A stretch of 64,000 bases of DNA from Pseudomonas maumuensis (GTDB lineage Bacteria > Pseudomonadota > Gammaproteobacteria > Pseudomonadales > Pseudomonadaceae), in NCBI RefSeq assembly GCF_019139675.1, contig NZ_CP077077.1:5332001-5396000 (forward strand), written 5' to 3'. Below the pieces are notes generated by a model. That model saw only the letters and a program-made list of their open reading frames with translations, did not search any database and was not told the DNA's origin. The translations under genes were made by a program, and so were the position numbers. Below, in pieces: positions 26,156-36,302 of this stretch (its first letter is position 1; every line of letters begins with the position of its first letter).

Positions 26156-26334
26156 GATGGGCATTCCGCTATTTACTGTTCTGACGGACCGCCGAGGATA
26201 CGCAAAGAGCCGGGGGGCGACAAGACTGCCCGGTCACTATGTGTCAAGGCCTTTGGCCTACGACTTTACGCTATAACCCACGGGGCTTACGGGAGCCAGT
26301 GTGTACAATCCAATAGCAAAATGTCTACAACTAT

Positions 26335-27156
26335 TTAGCCAGAAACAAGCGCCAACATGCTTGGATCGGTCAATGGCAACAGCCAGCGTCGCTGCCCAGG
26401 CTTGAGCCCGCCCTTGCGGGAACGATCCAGCACCCAGCCACGCGCCTCGACCTGGCGTCCCTTGAGGTTAGCGAAGAAGCTGGCGGGGAAGTTGCGCTGC
26501 AGACGAGCGGGAACCTGCAGAACCACGCCCTCGTCAAGTTCCAGCCAGATGCCGCCGCGATTGCGCTCGATCCCGTTGATCCTGCCGCCGATCACTGCGA
26601 ATCCGGATTGCCGCACATCGCGCCCGCGGGTGACCGGCGATTGTCGCCACAGCCCGGCCCTGGCCTTGCGCGCCTGCTGCTCGGCCTGCTGCTGGCAGCC
26701 CGATAGCTGCACATTGGGTGCAATGGCCACCTGGTAGCCCAGCCCCTCGCTGAGCAGTTGTGCTTCCAGATTGTTGCCAGCGCGGCCATAGATATGCGCC
26801 AGGATACGGCCGTACTTGTCCTTGGGTTCTACGCCCGGAACCAGCCCGACACGACCATCGCTGGCCTTCACCAGTGCCTGCAAGCGCCTCTTGGCAGCCT
26901 CGGCATAAGGTTCGCTGGTACGCCCCTTGCGGCCGATCTCTGGCGCATTGATGCCGATCAGCCGCACGCTGCGCCCATCGACCAGGCGCAGGGTGTCGCC
27001 ATCGACCACCTGGCGCACTGCCACCGTTTGCGGTTTGTCAGGCGACGGACAGAAGGCCAGGGCCGGGAAATGCCAGATCGCGCCCACAAAAAAGGCGCCC
27101 ACAAGGGGCGCCTTCTTTTGCAACAGCGCGAATCCCGAAGGCTTCGCCATGCGCAT
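26335..27156 (-). CDS. Thermonuclease (SNase-like) family protein with unusual 5' end
   Basis: Residues about 45-170 form a staphylococcal-nuclease OB fold: VRQVVDGDTLRLVDGRSVRLIGINAPEI, GLVPGVEPKDKYGRILAHIY and LLSEGLGY carry the expected Arg, Asp and Glu of the active site. The C-terminal 100 residues are a second OB-like part of unknown role. The N-terminus is hydrophobic (VGAFFVGAIWHFPALA), suggesting export. It begins 3 bases after the rpmE stop, and codons 13-24 coincide with the rpmE terminator hairpin, so expression may depend on read-through or the true start may lie further in. An alternative ATG is at 27150. Confidence 0.8.
   Translation of the reverse strand: MRMAKPSGFALLQKKAPLVGAFFVGAIWHFPALAFCPSPDKPQTVAVRQVVDGDTLRLVDGRSVRLIGINAPEIGRKGRTSEPYAEAAKRRLQALVKASDGRVGLVPGVEPKDKYGRILAHIYGRAGNNLEAQLLSEGLGYQVAIAPNVQLSGCQQQAEQQARKARAGLWRQSPVTRGRDVRQSGFAVIGGRINGIERNRGGIWLELDEGVVLQVPARLQRNFPASFFANLKGRQVEARGWVLDRSRKGGLKPGQRRWLLPLTDPSMLALVSG
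27088..27119 (-). terminator. Rho-independent terminator of rpmE inside the nuclease gene
   Basis: On the minus strand AAGGCGCCC and GGGCGCCTT pair with a 5-base loop and are followed by a run of T. It lies about 40 bases after the rpmE stop but within the first codons of the downstream nuclease frame, which encode KKAPLVGAFF there. Confidence 0.85.
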
Positions 27157-27158
27157 GA

Positions 27159-27374
27159 TTACTTCTTGGCACCGAACATGCCGAAGCGATCGGCGAACTT
27201 CTGTACGCGGCCGCCGGTGTCCAGGACTTTCTGCTTACCGGTGTAGAACGGGTGGCACAGGTTGCAAACGTCGATCGCCAGGACGCTGCCCATGGTCGAA
27301 CGAGTTTCAAACTTGTTGCCGCAGCTGCAGGTGACTGCAACTACTTCGTAGTTCGGATGAATATCTGCTTTCAT
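27159..27374 (-). CDS. rpmE: 50S ribosomal protein L31, zinc-binding type
   Basis: The 71-residue protein starts [12 protein letters not shown] and has the cysteines CSC and CNLC of the zinc-containing (C+) form of L31. Such genomes often also carry a cysteine-free paralogue for zinc shortage, which is not in this window. Start 27374 has a GAGGAAG site; an ATG 12 codons upstream adds a non-conserved extension. It is divergent from priA. Confidence 0.97.
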   Translation of the reverse strand: MKADIHPNYEVVAVTCSCGNKFETRSTMGSVLAIDVCNLCHPFYTGKQKVLDTGGRVQKFADRFGMFGAKK

Positions 27375-27444
27375 GGTCACTTCCTCGAGCTGCGTGCCGC
27401 CACCCAACACCTATTGTTGAATACCGCACGTAATTAGGCGGCGA

Positions 27445-27472
27445 ATAATACCAGAGAGCAGCCGTAGCGCAA
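27445..27472 (-). promoter_or_regulatory. rpmE: Candidate sigma-70 promoter of rpmE
   Basis: On the minus strand TTGCGC and TATTAT are separated by 16 bases. The -10 is good and the -35 weak. It would give a leader of about 65 bases before rpmE. Confidence 0.4.
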
Positions 27473-27543
27473 GTTGTCGCTTGCACCGACCGTCGTCTGC
27501 TAGGCTCGCCTGATTTGTGAAACGCCCTCCAGAGACCTTCCGC

Positions 27544-29763
27544 GTGTCCGACGTCATTCTGCGCCTTGCCCTGCCCTCGCCCCTGCGTCGCCTGTTCGAC
27601 TACCGGGCGCCCGCGAGCATGGCGCGCCAGGCGCTGACGCCCGGTATGCGTATCCGCGTACCGTTCGGGCGCCGCGAGATGATCGGCGTGCTGGTGGAGG
27701 TCGCGCAGCAGAGCGAAGTCCCGGCCGACAAGCTCAAGCCGGCCAGCGCCTTGCTCGATCCTGTCTCGCCCCTGCCACCAGCCTTGTTCAAGCTGTGCCT
27801 GTGGACCGCGCAGTATTACCAGCACAGCCTGGGGGACACCCTCAACTGGGCGCTGCCGACACTGCTGCGCCAGGGCGAACCGGCGGAGGCACGCCAAGAG
27901 CGTTTCTGGCATGTCGCACCCGGCGCACGCCTGGAAGACCCACGCATCGCCCGCGCCCCCCGCCAGCGCGACGCCCTAAAGACGCTGTCGCAACACCCCC
28001 ACGGCGTTGCCCACAGCCTGCTGAGCAAGCTCGGCCTGAACAAAGACAGCCTCGACCTGCTGCTGGCCAAGGAACTGGTGGAAGTCGAAGTGCGCCGCCA
28101 CCTGCCAGCGGCGCGCCACGAGCACTGGCTGGCCCAACCGGAACTGCCGCTCAACGAAGAGCAGCGCGCTGCTTTCGAGGCCGTGCGCTCGGGCTTCGGC
28201 GCCTTTCACGCCTACCTGCTGGCTGGCGTCACCGGCAGCGGCAAGACCGAGGTCTACCTGCAGCTGATCCGCGAAACCCTCGAAGCCGGCAAGCAGGCGC
28301 TGATCCTGATCCCCGAGATCAATCTCGGCCCGCAAACCCTGCAACGCTTCGAGCAGCGCTTCAACGCGCGCATCGCCCTGCTGCATTCGGCGGTGGGTGA
28401 TCGCGAGCGCCTGGACGCCTGGCTGGCGGCCCGCGATGGCGATGCGGACATCATCATCGGCACCCGCTCGGCGCTGTTCACCCCGATGAAGAACCCGGGC
28501 CTGATCATCATCGACGAAGAACACGACGGCTCCTATAAACAGCAGGAAGGCCTGCGCTACCACGCCCGCGACCTGGCCGTGGTGCGCGCGCACCAGGAGA
28601 ACATCCCGATCCTGCTGGGCTCGGCCACACCGTCGCTGGAAAGCCTGCACAACGCCCACAGCGGCCGCTACGGCCTGCTGCGTATGAACCAGCGCGCCGG
28701 CGGCGCCAAGGCGCCGCGCTTCCTGCGCCTGGACGTGCGCAGCCTGCCGCTGGACAGCGGCATCAGCGGCCCGTTGCAACAGGCCATCCGCCAGACGCTC
28801 GAGGCCGGCCAGCAGGTGCTGGTGTTCCTCAACCGCCGCGGCTTCGCCCCAACATTGCTGTGCCACGACTGCGGCTGGCTCTCCGAATGCCCGCGTTGCG
28901 ATGCGCGCATGACCGTACACCAACGCTCCGCGGTACTGCGCTGCCATCATTGCGGCTACGACGAACGCCTGCCACTGCAATGCCCACAATGCGCCCATGT
29001 CGACCTGCGCCCGGTGGGCGCTGGTACCGAACGTGCCGAGGAGCGGCTGAAGGTGCTGTTCCCGGACTACCCGATCCTGCGTGTGGACCGCGACAGCACC
29101 TCGCGCAAGGACGCCATGCACAACCTGTTCGCCACCATCCAGCGCGGCCAGCCGAGCATCCTGGTCGGCACCCAAATGCTCGCCAAGGGGCACCACTTTC
29201 CTCGCGTCACCCTTGTCGCAATCCTGGACGCCGATGGAGGGCTGTTCTCCGGTGACTTCCGCGCCAGCGAACGCATGGCCCAGCTGATCGTCCAGGTCGC
29301 TGGCCGCGCCGGGCGCGCCGAGGAGCCGGGCAAAGTCATTGTGCAGACCCACCTGGCCGACCACCCACTGCTGGTGCAATTGACCGAACAGGGCTACTTC
29401 GCCTTCGCCGAACAGGCCTTGAGCGAGCGCCGGGCGGCCGGGTTGCCACCCTTCGCCCACCTGGCGCTGCTGCGCGCCGACGCGCACAAGCCGGGCCAGG
29501 CGGAAGGCTTCCTTGACGAAGCCTGCGCCGCCGCCGAGCGCGTACTTGCCGAGCAGGGCCTGCACGGCATCGAGTTGCTCGGTCCGGTCCCGGCCCCCAT
29601 GGAACGACGGGCGGGCAGGTTCCGTGCGCAACTATTGCTCCAGGCCAATGCCCGGGCACCCCTGCATCGACTGATCAGTGCCTGGTTGCTAGTGTTGGAG
29701 CAGATGCCGTCGGGGCGCCAGGTGCGCTGGTCACTGGATGTCGATCCTGTGGACCTGTATTGA
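27544..29763 (+). CDS. priA: Primosomal protein N', replication restart helicase PriA
   Basis: PriA recognises stalled or D-loop forks and reloads the replisome. The 739-residue protein has the N-terminal 3'-DNA-binding domain (LRLALPSPLRRLFDYRAP), Walker A GVTGSGKTEVYL, the box IIIDEEHDGSYKQ, and the cysteine-rich zinc region with pairs CHDCGW, CPRC, CHHCGY and CPQC. Helicase motifs VGTQMLAKGHHFPRVTLV and QVAGRAGRAEEPGKV follow. GTG 27544 gives the usual family length; the frame also allows GTG at 27517. It stands alone, divergent from rpmE and before argS. Confidence 0.96.
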   Translation: MSDVILRLALPSPLRRLFDYRAPASMARQALTPGMRIRVPFGRREMIGVLVEVAQQSEVPADKLKPASALLDPVSPLPPALFKLCLWTAQYYQHSLGDTLNWALPTLLRQGEPAEARQERFWHVAPGARLEDPRIARAPRQRDALKTLSQHPHGVAHSLLSKLGLNKDSLDLLLAKELVEVEVRRHLPAARHEHWLAQPELPLNEEQRAAFEAVRSGFGAFHAYLLAGVTGSGKTEVYLQLIRETLEAGKQALILIPEINLGPQTLQRFEQRFNARIALLHSAVGDRERLDAWLAARDGDADIIIGTRSALFTPMKNPGLIIIDEEHDGSYKQQEGLRYHARDLAVVRAHQENIPILLGSATPSLESLHNAHSGRYGLLRMNQRAGGAKAPRFLRLDVRSLPLDSGISGPLQQAIRQTLEAGQQVLVFLNRRGFAPTLLCHDCGWLSECPRCDARMTVHQRSAVLRCHHCGYDERLPLQCPQCAHVDLRPVGAGTERAEERLKVLFPDYPILRVDRDSTSRKDAMHNLFATIQRGQPSILVGTQMLAKGHHFPRVTLVAILDADGGLFSGDFRASERMAQLIVQVAGRAGRAEEPGKVIVQTHLADHPLLVQLTEQGYFAFAEQALSERRAAGLPPFAHLALLRADAHKPGQAEGFLDEACAAAERVLAEQGLHGIELLGPVPAPMERRAGRFRAQLLLQANARAPLHRLISAWLLVLEQMPSGRQVRWSLDVDPVDLY

Positions 29764-29769
29764 GCGACA

Positions 29770-29861
29770 AACTGCAAGCCTCAAGCTGCAAGAAACAGCT
29801 GGCTTGCGCTGGGGCCTCTACTTGCAGCTTGCCGCTTGAAACTTGCAGCTCGCCGCTCAAA
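29770..29861. repeat. AAGCTGCAAG / CTTGCAGCTT inverted repeat between priA and argS
   Basis: AAGCTGCAAG at 29783-29792 pairs perfectly with CTTGCAGCTT at 29821-29830. Further degenerate copies (ACTGCAAGCC, ACTTGCAGCT) lie on either side. It shares its arms with the gltB-gltD gap. It begins within 20 bases of the priA stop. Confidence 0.7.
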
Positions 29862-29954
29862 GGTTGGCAACCCGCGCCCGGCAACGGATAATGCCCAGTT
29901 TTTCCACCTGCGCATCGAAGCGCTCACCGCGCTTGCGGTCGAAAAGAGAACCCC

Positions 29955-31691
<1,737 letters not shown>

Positions 31692-31692
31692 G

Positions 31693-32397
31693 TTGGCTGC
31701 AAAGAAAAAACCCGCACCCAAGCGCGGCGCCAGCCGCTCCCAGCCGCCTGCCAGCAAGCAGCCGATTCCGGGCTGGGTGTGGCTGGCGGTCGGCCTGACC
31801 GTGGGGGCGTTCATCGCCTTCCTGATGAAGCTCGAACCCGGTGGCGCCGATATCAAGCGCACCAAGCCCGAGCAGCAGAAGCAGGAGAAGGTCGCCGAAG
31901 CGAGCAAGACCACCACTCCGACGCCACAGCAGCCGGTGAAGCCGAAGTACGACTTCTACACCCTGCTGCCGGAGTCGGAAGTGATCGTGCCGCCCGAGGC
32001 AGTGCCGGAGAAAACTCCGCCGGTACCGGCGCAGCCGCCCGTGCCGAGCACGCCGGTCACTCCGGCGGAAGCGGCGAAGATCGATACCGCCCGCGCCCAG
32101 GCTGCGCTGCTGGGGCAGACGCCGCCACCGGCACCACCGGTGATCAAGCCAGCGGCCACCACCCAGTTCTTCCTGCAGGCCGGTTCGTTCCGCAAACAGG
32201 CCGATGCCGACAAGGTCCGTGCGCAAATCATTCTGCTTGGCCAGGCGGTCAAGGTGGAGTCGGGCACGGTGAAGGAAGAGACCTGGTACCGCGTGATGGT
32301 CGGCCCGTTCAGCAACCGCGAACAGTTGACCGTGGCGCAGAAACAACTGGCCGGTGCAGGCTTCAGCAACCTGCTGCTGCAACAGCGGCGTCAGTAA
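31693..32397 (+). CDS. FtsN-like SPOR-domain division protein
   Basis: The 234-residue protein has a lysine-rich cytoplasmic start (AAKKKPAPKRG), one transmembrane helix (about 28-46, WVWLAVGLTVGAFIAFLM), a Pro-rich periplasmic linker, a short conserved patch (YDFYTLLPESEVIVP) and a C-terminal SPOR domain (FFLQAGSFRKQADADKVRAQI...VGPFSNREQL). This is the FtsN layout: it would join the septal ring and activate FtsQLB/FtsWI, with SPOR binding denuded glycan. It starts with TTG one base after the argS stop, so it is co-transcribed and probably translationally coupled, as in other pseudomonads. Confidence 0.88.
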   Translation: MAAKKKPAPKRGASRSQPPASKQPIPGWVWLAVGLTVGAFIAFLMKLEPGGADIKRTKPEQQKQEKVAEASKTTTPTPQQPVKPKYDFYTLLPESEVIVPPEAVPEKTPPVPAQPPVPSTPVTPAEAAKIDTARAQAALLGQTPPPAPPVIKPAATTQFFLQAGSFRKQADADKVRAQIILLGQAVKVESGTVKEETWYRVMVGPFSNREQLTVAQKQLAGAGFSNLLLQQRRQ

Positions 32398-32400
32398 CAG

Positions 32401-32439
32401 AAAAAGGCCTTGCCGCTCGCAGCGACAAGGCCTTTTTTC
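32401..32439. terminator. Bidirectional terminator between ftsN-like and TM2 genes
   Basis: AAAAAGGCCTTG and CAAGGCCTTTTTT form a stem around CCGCTCGCAGCGA. The T run on the plus strand ends the argS-ftsN-like transcript, and the A run allows use by the convergent TM2 gene, whose stop it touches. Confidence 0.92.
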
Positions 32440-32863
32440 ATACCCGGCGACGCTCGGCGTTGACCTGGGAAATCTGGCTGTTGAGCGTCCAGAAGTCATA
32501 CAGCACGCCCAACAGGAACAACCCGCCGGTGAACAGGTAGATCAGCGCACTGATCCACTTGCCCTGATACAGCCGATGCACGCCGAAGATGCCGAGGAAG
32601 GTCAGCAGGATCCACGCCAGGTTGTAATCCACTCCGCCCGACTCGAAACGCATGTCCGCCTCACGGTCCATCGACGGGATCAGGAACAGGTCGATCAGCC
32701 AGCCGATGCCCAGCAGCCCCAGAGTGAAGAACCAGATGGTGCCGGTGATCGGCTTGCCATAGTAGAAGCGGTGCGAGCCGGTAAAGCCGAAGATCCACAG
32801 CAGGTAGCCAAGAACCTTGCTATGGGTGTCGTGCGAGGGTGTGCCCTGTTGATAACCATTCAT
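32438..32863 (-). CDS. TM2-domain membrane protein
   Basis: The 141-residue protein contains two hydrophobic hairpins with the TM2 pattern: GYLLWIFGFTGSHRFYYGKPITG...LGLLGIGWLIDLFLIP and LLTFLGIFGVHRLYQGKWISAL...LFLLGVLYDFWTLN. TM2 proteins are small inner-membrane proteins of unclear function; here two related units sit in tandem, joined by a charged loop. Start 32863 (MNGYQQGTP) has a GAGG site; a longer frame adds 23 residues without support. It is divergent from the NlpC/P60 gene. Confidence 0.85.
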   Translation of the reverse strand: MNGYQQGTPSHDTHSKVLGYLLWIFGFTGSHRFYYGKPITGTIWFFTLGLLGIGWLIDLFLIPSMDREADMRFESGGVDYNLAWILLTFLGIFGVHRLYQGKWISALIYLFTGGLFLLGVLYDFWTLNSQISQVNAERRRV

Positions 32864-33020
32864 TCGAAGCCCTCGTGGGATAGCCGAAAATTTTCTAAGG
32901 AAAAATGTGACTTTTTCGTTTTGACCCGACATATGGTACGTGCTTGAGCGACCAACGGATCAGAATTTGATCAAAAAGCTGTTATAAAGTTGCGCGCCAA
33001 CACCTATAAGAGCTTCATCT

Positions 33021-33671
33021 ATGCCACCTTTTCTCAAGACATGGCTGACCCTCTGCCTTTTGTTACCCCTGGCCGCCCACGCCACCAACCGTGAGCAACG
33101 ACTTCCCAGCGGATTCACCGGCTATACCAGCAACGCTGACGCCACGGTGAAACGCACCCCGGTTCAGTATCGCAGCACCTCCTTGCGCGCTCGGCCGGCC
33201 AACGCCGCCAAACAGCACACCGTGGGCATGCAGGCCGTGGCCATGTCGCCCAAGCAGAGCAGCGAAGTGCTCAGTCGCGCCGTGAACGTGCTCGGCACGC
33301 CCTATCGCTGGGGCGGCAGCAGCCCGAAGAAGGGCTTCGACTGCAGCGGCCTGGTCAAGTACGCATTCAACGACGTGGCCGATGTCGACCTGCCACGCAC
33401 TTCCAACGCCATGGCCCAGGGCCAGGGCGTGAAGGTGGCCAAGAGCGATCTCAAGCCAGGCGACCTGATCTTCTTCAACATCAAGAGCCGTCGGGTCAAT
33501 CATGTCGCCATCTACCTTGGCAACGACCGCTTCATCCATGCGCCGCGCACCGGCAAGCGGGTGAGCATCGACAGCCTGGAAAAGCCTTACTGGCAGAAGC
33601 ACTACGTGGTGGCCAAGCGCGTATTGCCGAAGGACCAGCAGCAGCAAGCGCTGCGCCTGGCCAAGCGCTGA
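33021..33671 (+). CDS. NlpC/P60-family peptidoglycan endopeptidase
   Basis: The 216-residue exported protein has a signal peptide (MPPFLKTWLTLCLLLPLAAHA) and a C-terminal NlpC/P60 domain with catalytic Cys108 (GFDCSGLVKYAF), His161 (VNHVAIYLG) and the third polar residue His173 (FIHAPRTGKRV). Such enzymes cut stem-peptide bonds of peptidoglycan in the periplasm, like E. coli Spr/MepS. No lipobox was seen, so it is probably soluble. Residues 25-75 are a low-complexity linker. Confidence 0.92.
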   Translation: MPPFLKTWLTLCLLLPLAAHATNREQRLPSGFTGYTSNADATVKRTPVQYRSTSLRARPANAAKQHTVGMQAVAMSPKQSSEVLSRAVNVLGTPYRWGGSSPKKGFDCSGLVKYAFNDVADVDLPRTSNAMAQGQGVKVAKSDLKPGDLIFFNIKSRRVNHVAIYLGNDRFIHAPRTGKRVSIDSLEKPYWQKHYVVAKRVLPKDQQQQALRLAKR

Positions 33672-33673
33672 AC

Positions 33674-33700
33674 TGGCCATCGCGGGCTTGCCCCGCGATG
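33674..33700. repeat. Short palindrome between convergent NlpC/P60 and pilT genes
   Basis: CCATCGCGGG and CCCCGCGATGG pair around CTTG. This is a second palindrome type seen in P. putida genomes (core ATCGCGGGCTTGCCCCGCGAT) and may also end both transcripts. No T run follows. Confidence 0.7.
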
Positions 33701-33704
33701 GCGC

Positions 33705-34682
33705 TCACGCCCCCAACGCCCGCATCGCCGCCTCCATCGTTCGCATCCCGACCGCCCCTCCTGACTGCATCAACGAATAGACCTGCGCCATCCGCCCCTC
33801 ACGGACCAGGTTGCGTACCGCAGGCGTCACCACCAGCACCTCGCGCGCCGCTACACGCCCGCCACCCCGCCGCCTGACCAGCACCTGCGCGACCACCAGG
33901 CGCAGCGACTCGGCGAGCATGGTGCGCACCAACGGTTTTTCCTCGGGCGCGAACACCTCTACCAGCCGGTCGACACTGTTCACCGCCGAACGCGTATGCA
34001 CGGTGGCAAGCACCAGGTGCCCGGTTTCCGCTGCCCGCAACGCCAGGCGAATACTCTCCAGGTCGCGCAACTCACCGATCACGATCACGTCTGGATCCTG
34101 ACGCAGGGCACTACGCAGGCCCTGGGCAAGGTCGCGGCTATGACTGCCGACCTCTCGTTGATTGACCAGGCTGCGCTGCCCGCTGTGGATAAACTCGATC
34201 GGGTCTTCGAGGGTGACGATGTGCAGCGCATAGTCGCGGTTGAGCCGGTCAACCAGCGCCGCCAAGGTGCTGGACTTGCCGCTGCCGGTCGGTCCACCTA
34301 TCAGCACCAGGCCATCCCGGCACCCGGCGATATGCTCGAAGAGCTCCACCAGTTCAAGCGCTTCGATAGTTGGCAGCTGCGGCGGAATCAGACGCACGCT
34401 GACACCCAGCCCCTTGCACTGGCGGAACAGGTTCAGCCGAAAGCGTCCCACTCCAGACAGGCTCAAGACCAGGTCCAGCTCATCCCCAGCCAGCCATTGC
34501 CGGCACTGTTCATCATCGAGCAGCGCAGCCATGCCCTGCTCCAGCGCCCCCGCGGTCAAAGGCAGCAGGTCCAGGCGCCGAAGCTCGCCATCCAGACGCA
34601 GCAACGGCACCTCCCCCACAGCCAGGTGCAGGTCGCTGGCACCTGCGGCAGAGGCCTGCCCCAATAACTCAGTCACATCCAT
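33705..34682 (-). CDS. pilT: PilT-type retraction ATPase
   Basis: The 325-residue ATPase has an N-terminal PAS-like domain (ASDLHLAVGEVPLLRLDGEL), Walker A GPTGSGKSS (130-138), the Asp box HIVTLEDPIEFIH, Walker B DPDVIVIGELRD and the His box GHLVLATVHTRSAVNSVDRLVE. Hexameric PilT powers pilus retraction for twitching and DNA uptake. It is about 20 residues shorter than P. aeruginosa PilT, mainly at the C-terminus. The start at 34682 has a GGGGAG site. It is divergent from yggS, a conserved neighbourhood in many proteobacteria. Confidence 0.92.
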   Translation of the reverse strand: MDVTELLGQASAAGASDLHLAVGEVPLLRLDGELRRLDLLPLTAGALEQGMAALLDDEQCRQWLAGDELDLVLSLSGVGRFRLNLFRQCKGLGVSVRLIPPQLPTIEALELVELFEHIAGCRDGLVLIGGPTGSGKSSTLAALVDRLNRDYALHIVTLEDPIEFIHSGQRSLVNQREVGSHSRDLAQGLRSALRQDPDVIVIGELRDLESIRLALRAAETGHLVLATVHTRSAVNSVDRLVEVFAPEEKPLVRTMLAESLRLVVAQVLVRRRGGGRVAAREVLVVTPAVRNLVREGRMAQVYSLMQSGGAVGMRTMEAAMRALGA

Positions 34683-34747
34683 GAGACTCCCCAACGACGT
34701 TCAAGCAGGTAGAATGCCGCAGACCCCAAAGCCGTCGGCGACGAACC

Positions 34748-35434
34748 ATGTCCACCCTAGCAGACAACATTTCCGTCATTGCCCGCCGCATCGACAGTGC
34801 GGCCCGGGCCGCCGGGCGCGACCCGGCCAGCGTGCAGCTGCTGGCGGTGAGCAAGACCAAGCCGGCCAGCGCCATCCGCGAGGCCTATGCGGCCGGCTTG
34901 CGCGATGTGGGTGAGAATTACCTTCAGGAAGCCCTGACCAAACAACAGGCACTTTCCGACCTGCCCTTGATCTGGCACTTCATTGGCCCCATTCAGTCGA
35001 ACAAGACCAAGGCCATCGCCGAGCATTTCGACTGGGTACACTCCGTGGACCGCCTGAAGATCGCCCAACGCCTCTCGGAGCAGCGACCTGCCGAGCTGCC
35101 ACCGCTGAACATCTGCCTGCAGGTGAATGTCAGCGGCGAGGACAGCAAGTCCGGTTGTTCGCCCGCCGAACTGCCAGCACTTGCGCAGGCCGTGAACGCC
35201 CTGCCCGGCCTGCGCCTGCGCGGGTTGATGGCAATCCCGGAACCTACCGAGGACCGCGCCGAGCAAGAGGCCGCTTTCGCCACGCTACGTGAACTGCAGG
35301 CGCAGCTCGATCTTGGCCTGGACACCCTGTCCATGGGCATGAGCCATGACCTGGAAGCGGCCATCGCCCAAGGTGCGACCTGGGTCCGCATCGGTACCGC
35401 CTTGTTCGGCGCCCGCGACTACGGCCAGGCCTGA
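34748..35434 (+). CDS. PLP homeostasis protein, YggS/ProY family
   Basis: The 228-residue alanine-racemase-fold protein binds pyridoxal phosphate through the lysine in LLAVSKTKPASAIREAY. Further blocks are GENYLQEAL, WHFIGPIQSNKTK, CLQVNVSGEDSKSG, LRGLMAIPEP and LSMGMSHDLEAAI. No enzymatic reaction is established; loss disturbs B6 and amino-acid balance in E. coli. It opens the yggS-proC-yggT cluster and is divergent from pilT. Confidence 0.95.
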   Translation: MSTLADNISVIARRIDSAARAAGRDPASVQLLAVSKTKPASAIREAYAAGLRDVGENYLQEALTKQQALSDLPLIWHFIGPIQSNKTKAIAEHFDWVHSVDRLKIAQRLSEQRPAELPPLNICLQVNVSGEDSKSGCSPAELPALAQAVNALPGLRLRGLMAIPEPTEDRAEQEAAFATLRELQAQLDLGLDTLSMGMSHDLEAAIAQGATWVRIGTALFGARDYGQA

Positions 35435-35473
35435 TTCCATGCTTAACTCACTCTTCCCCCACAAGGACCCGAC

Positions 35474-36292
35474 ATGAGCAAGACTCGTATTGCCTTTATC
35501 GGCGCCGGCAACATGGCCGCCAGCCTGATTGGCGGCCTGCGCGCCCAGGGCCTGGACACCGCGCTGATCCGTGCCAGCGACCCGGGTGCCGAAACCCGCG
35601 CACGGATCACCGCCGAGCACGGCATCGAAGCCTTTGCAGACAACGCCCAGGCCATCGATGGCGTGGACGTGATCGTCCTGGCAGTCAAACCGCAAGTCAT
35701 GAAAGCGGTCTGCGAAACGCTGAAACCGAGCCTGAAACCGGGCCAACTGGTGGTTTCCATTGCCGCCGGCATCACCTGCGCCAGCCTGCAGGCCTGGCTG
35801 GGCGCGATCCCGCTGGTACGCTGCATGCCGAATACGCCGGCACTGCTGCGCCAGGGCGTCAGTGGCTTGTACGCAACCCGGGAAGTTTCCATGGAACAAC
35901 GCCGCCAGGCCGAACAGTTGCTGTCAGCCGTGGGCACCGCCCTGTGGCTTGAGCACGAACAGCAACTGGACGCCGTCACTGCCGTCTCCGGCAGCGGCCC
36001 GGCGTACTTCTTCCTGCTGATCGAAGCCATGACCGCTGCCGGCGAAAAACTCGGCCTGCCGCGCGAGACCGCCTCGCAGCTGACCCTGCAGACCGCCCTG
36101 GGCGCCGCCCGCATGGCGGTTTCCAGCGACGTCGACGCCGCCGAGCTGCGTCGCCGCGTCACCTCGCCGGCCGGCACCACGGAAGCGGCGATCAAATCGT
36201 TCCAGGCCAACGGCTTCGAGGCCATCGTCGAACAGGCCCTGCAAGCCGCGGCGAAACGCTCGGCCGAGCTGGCCGAGAAACTGGGCAAATAA
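35474..36292 (+). CDS. proC: Pyrroline-5-carboxylate reductase
   Basis: ProC reduces pyrroline-5-carboxylate to proline with NAD(P)H. The 272-residue protein has the N-terminal dinucleotide fold IAFIGAGNMAASLIGGL, the VIVLAVKPQVM strand and the C-terminal family signature around AVSGSGPAYFFLLIEAM and TSPAGTTEAAI. It lies 39 bases after yggS and is followed by yggT after 10 bases with an AAGGAG site, so the three genes form an operon. Confidence 0.97.
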   Translation: MSKTRIAFIGAGNMAASLIGGLRAQGLDTALIRASDPGAETRARITAEHGIEAFADNAQAIDGVDVIVLAVKPQVMKAVCETLKPSLKPGQLVVSIAAGITCASLQAWLGAIPLVRCMPNTPALLRQGVSGLYATREVSMEQRRQAEQLLSAVGTALWLEHEQQLDAVTAVSGSGPAYFFLLIEAMTAAGEKLGLPRETASQLTLQTALGAARMAVSSDVDAAELRRRVTSPAGTTEAAIKSFQANGFEAIVEQALQAAAKRSAELAEKLGK

Positions 36293-36302
36293 GGAGCTTT
36301 TG

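Noticed and set aside
27375..27543. A Zur-type operator before rpmE
   Set aside because: No clear palindrome matching a Zur box was seen, and the cysteine-containing L31 is usually not the Zur-repressed copy.
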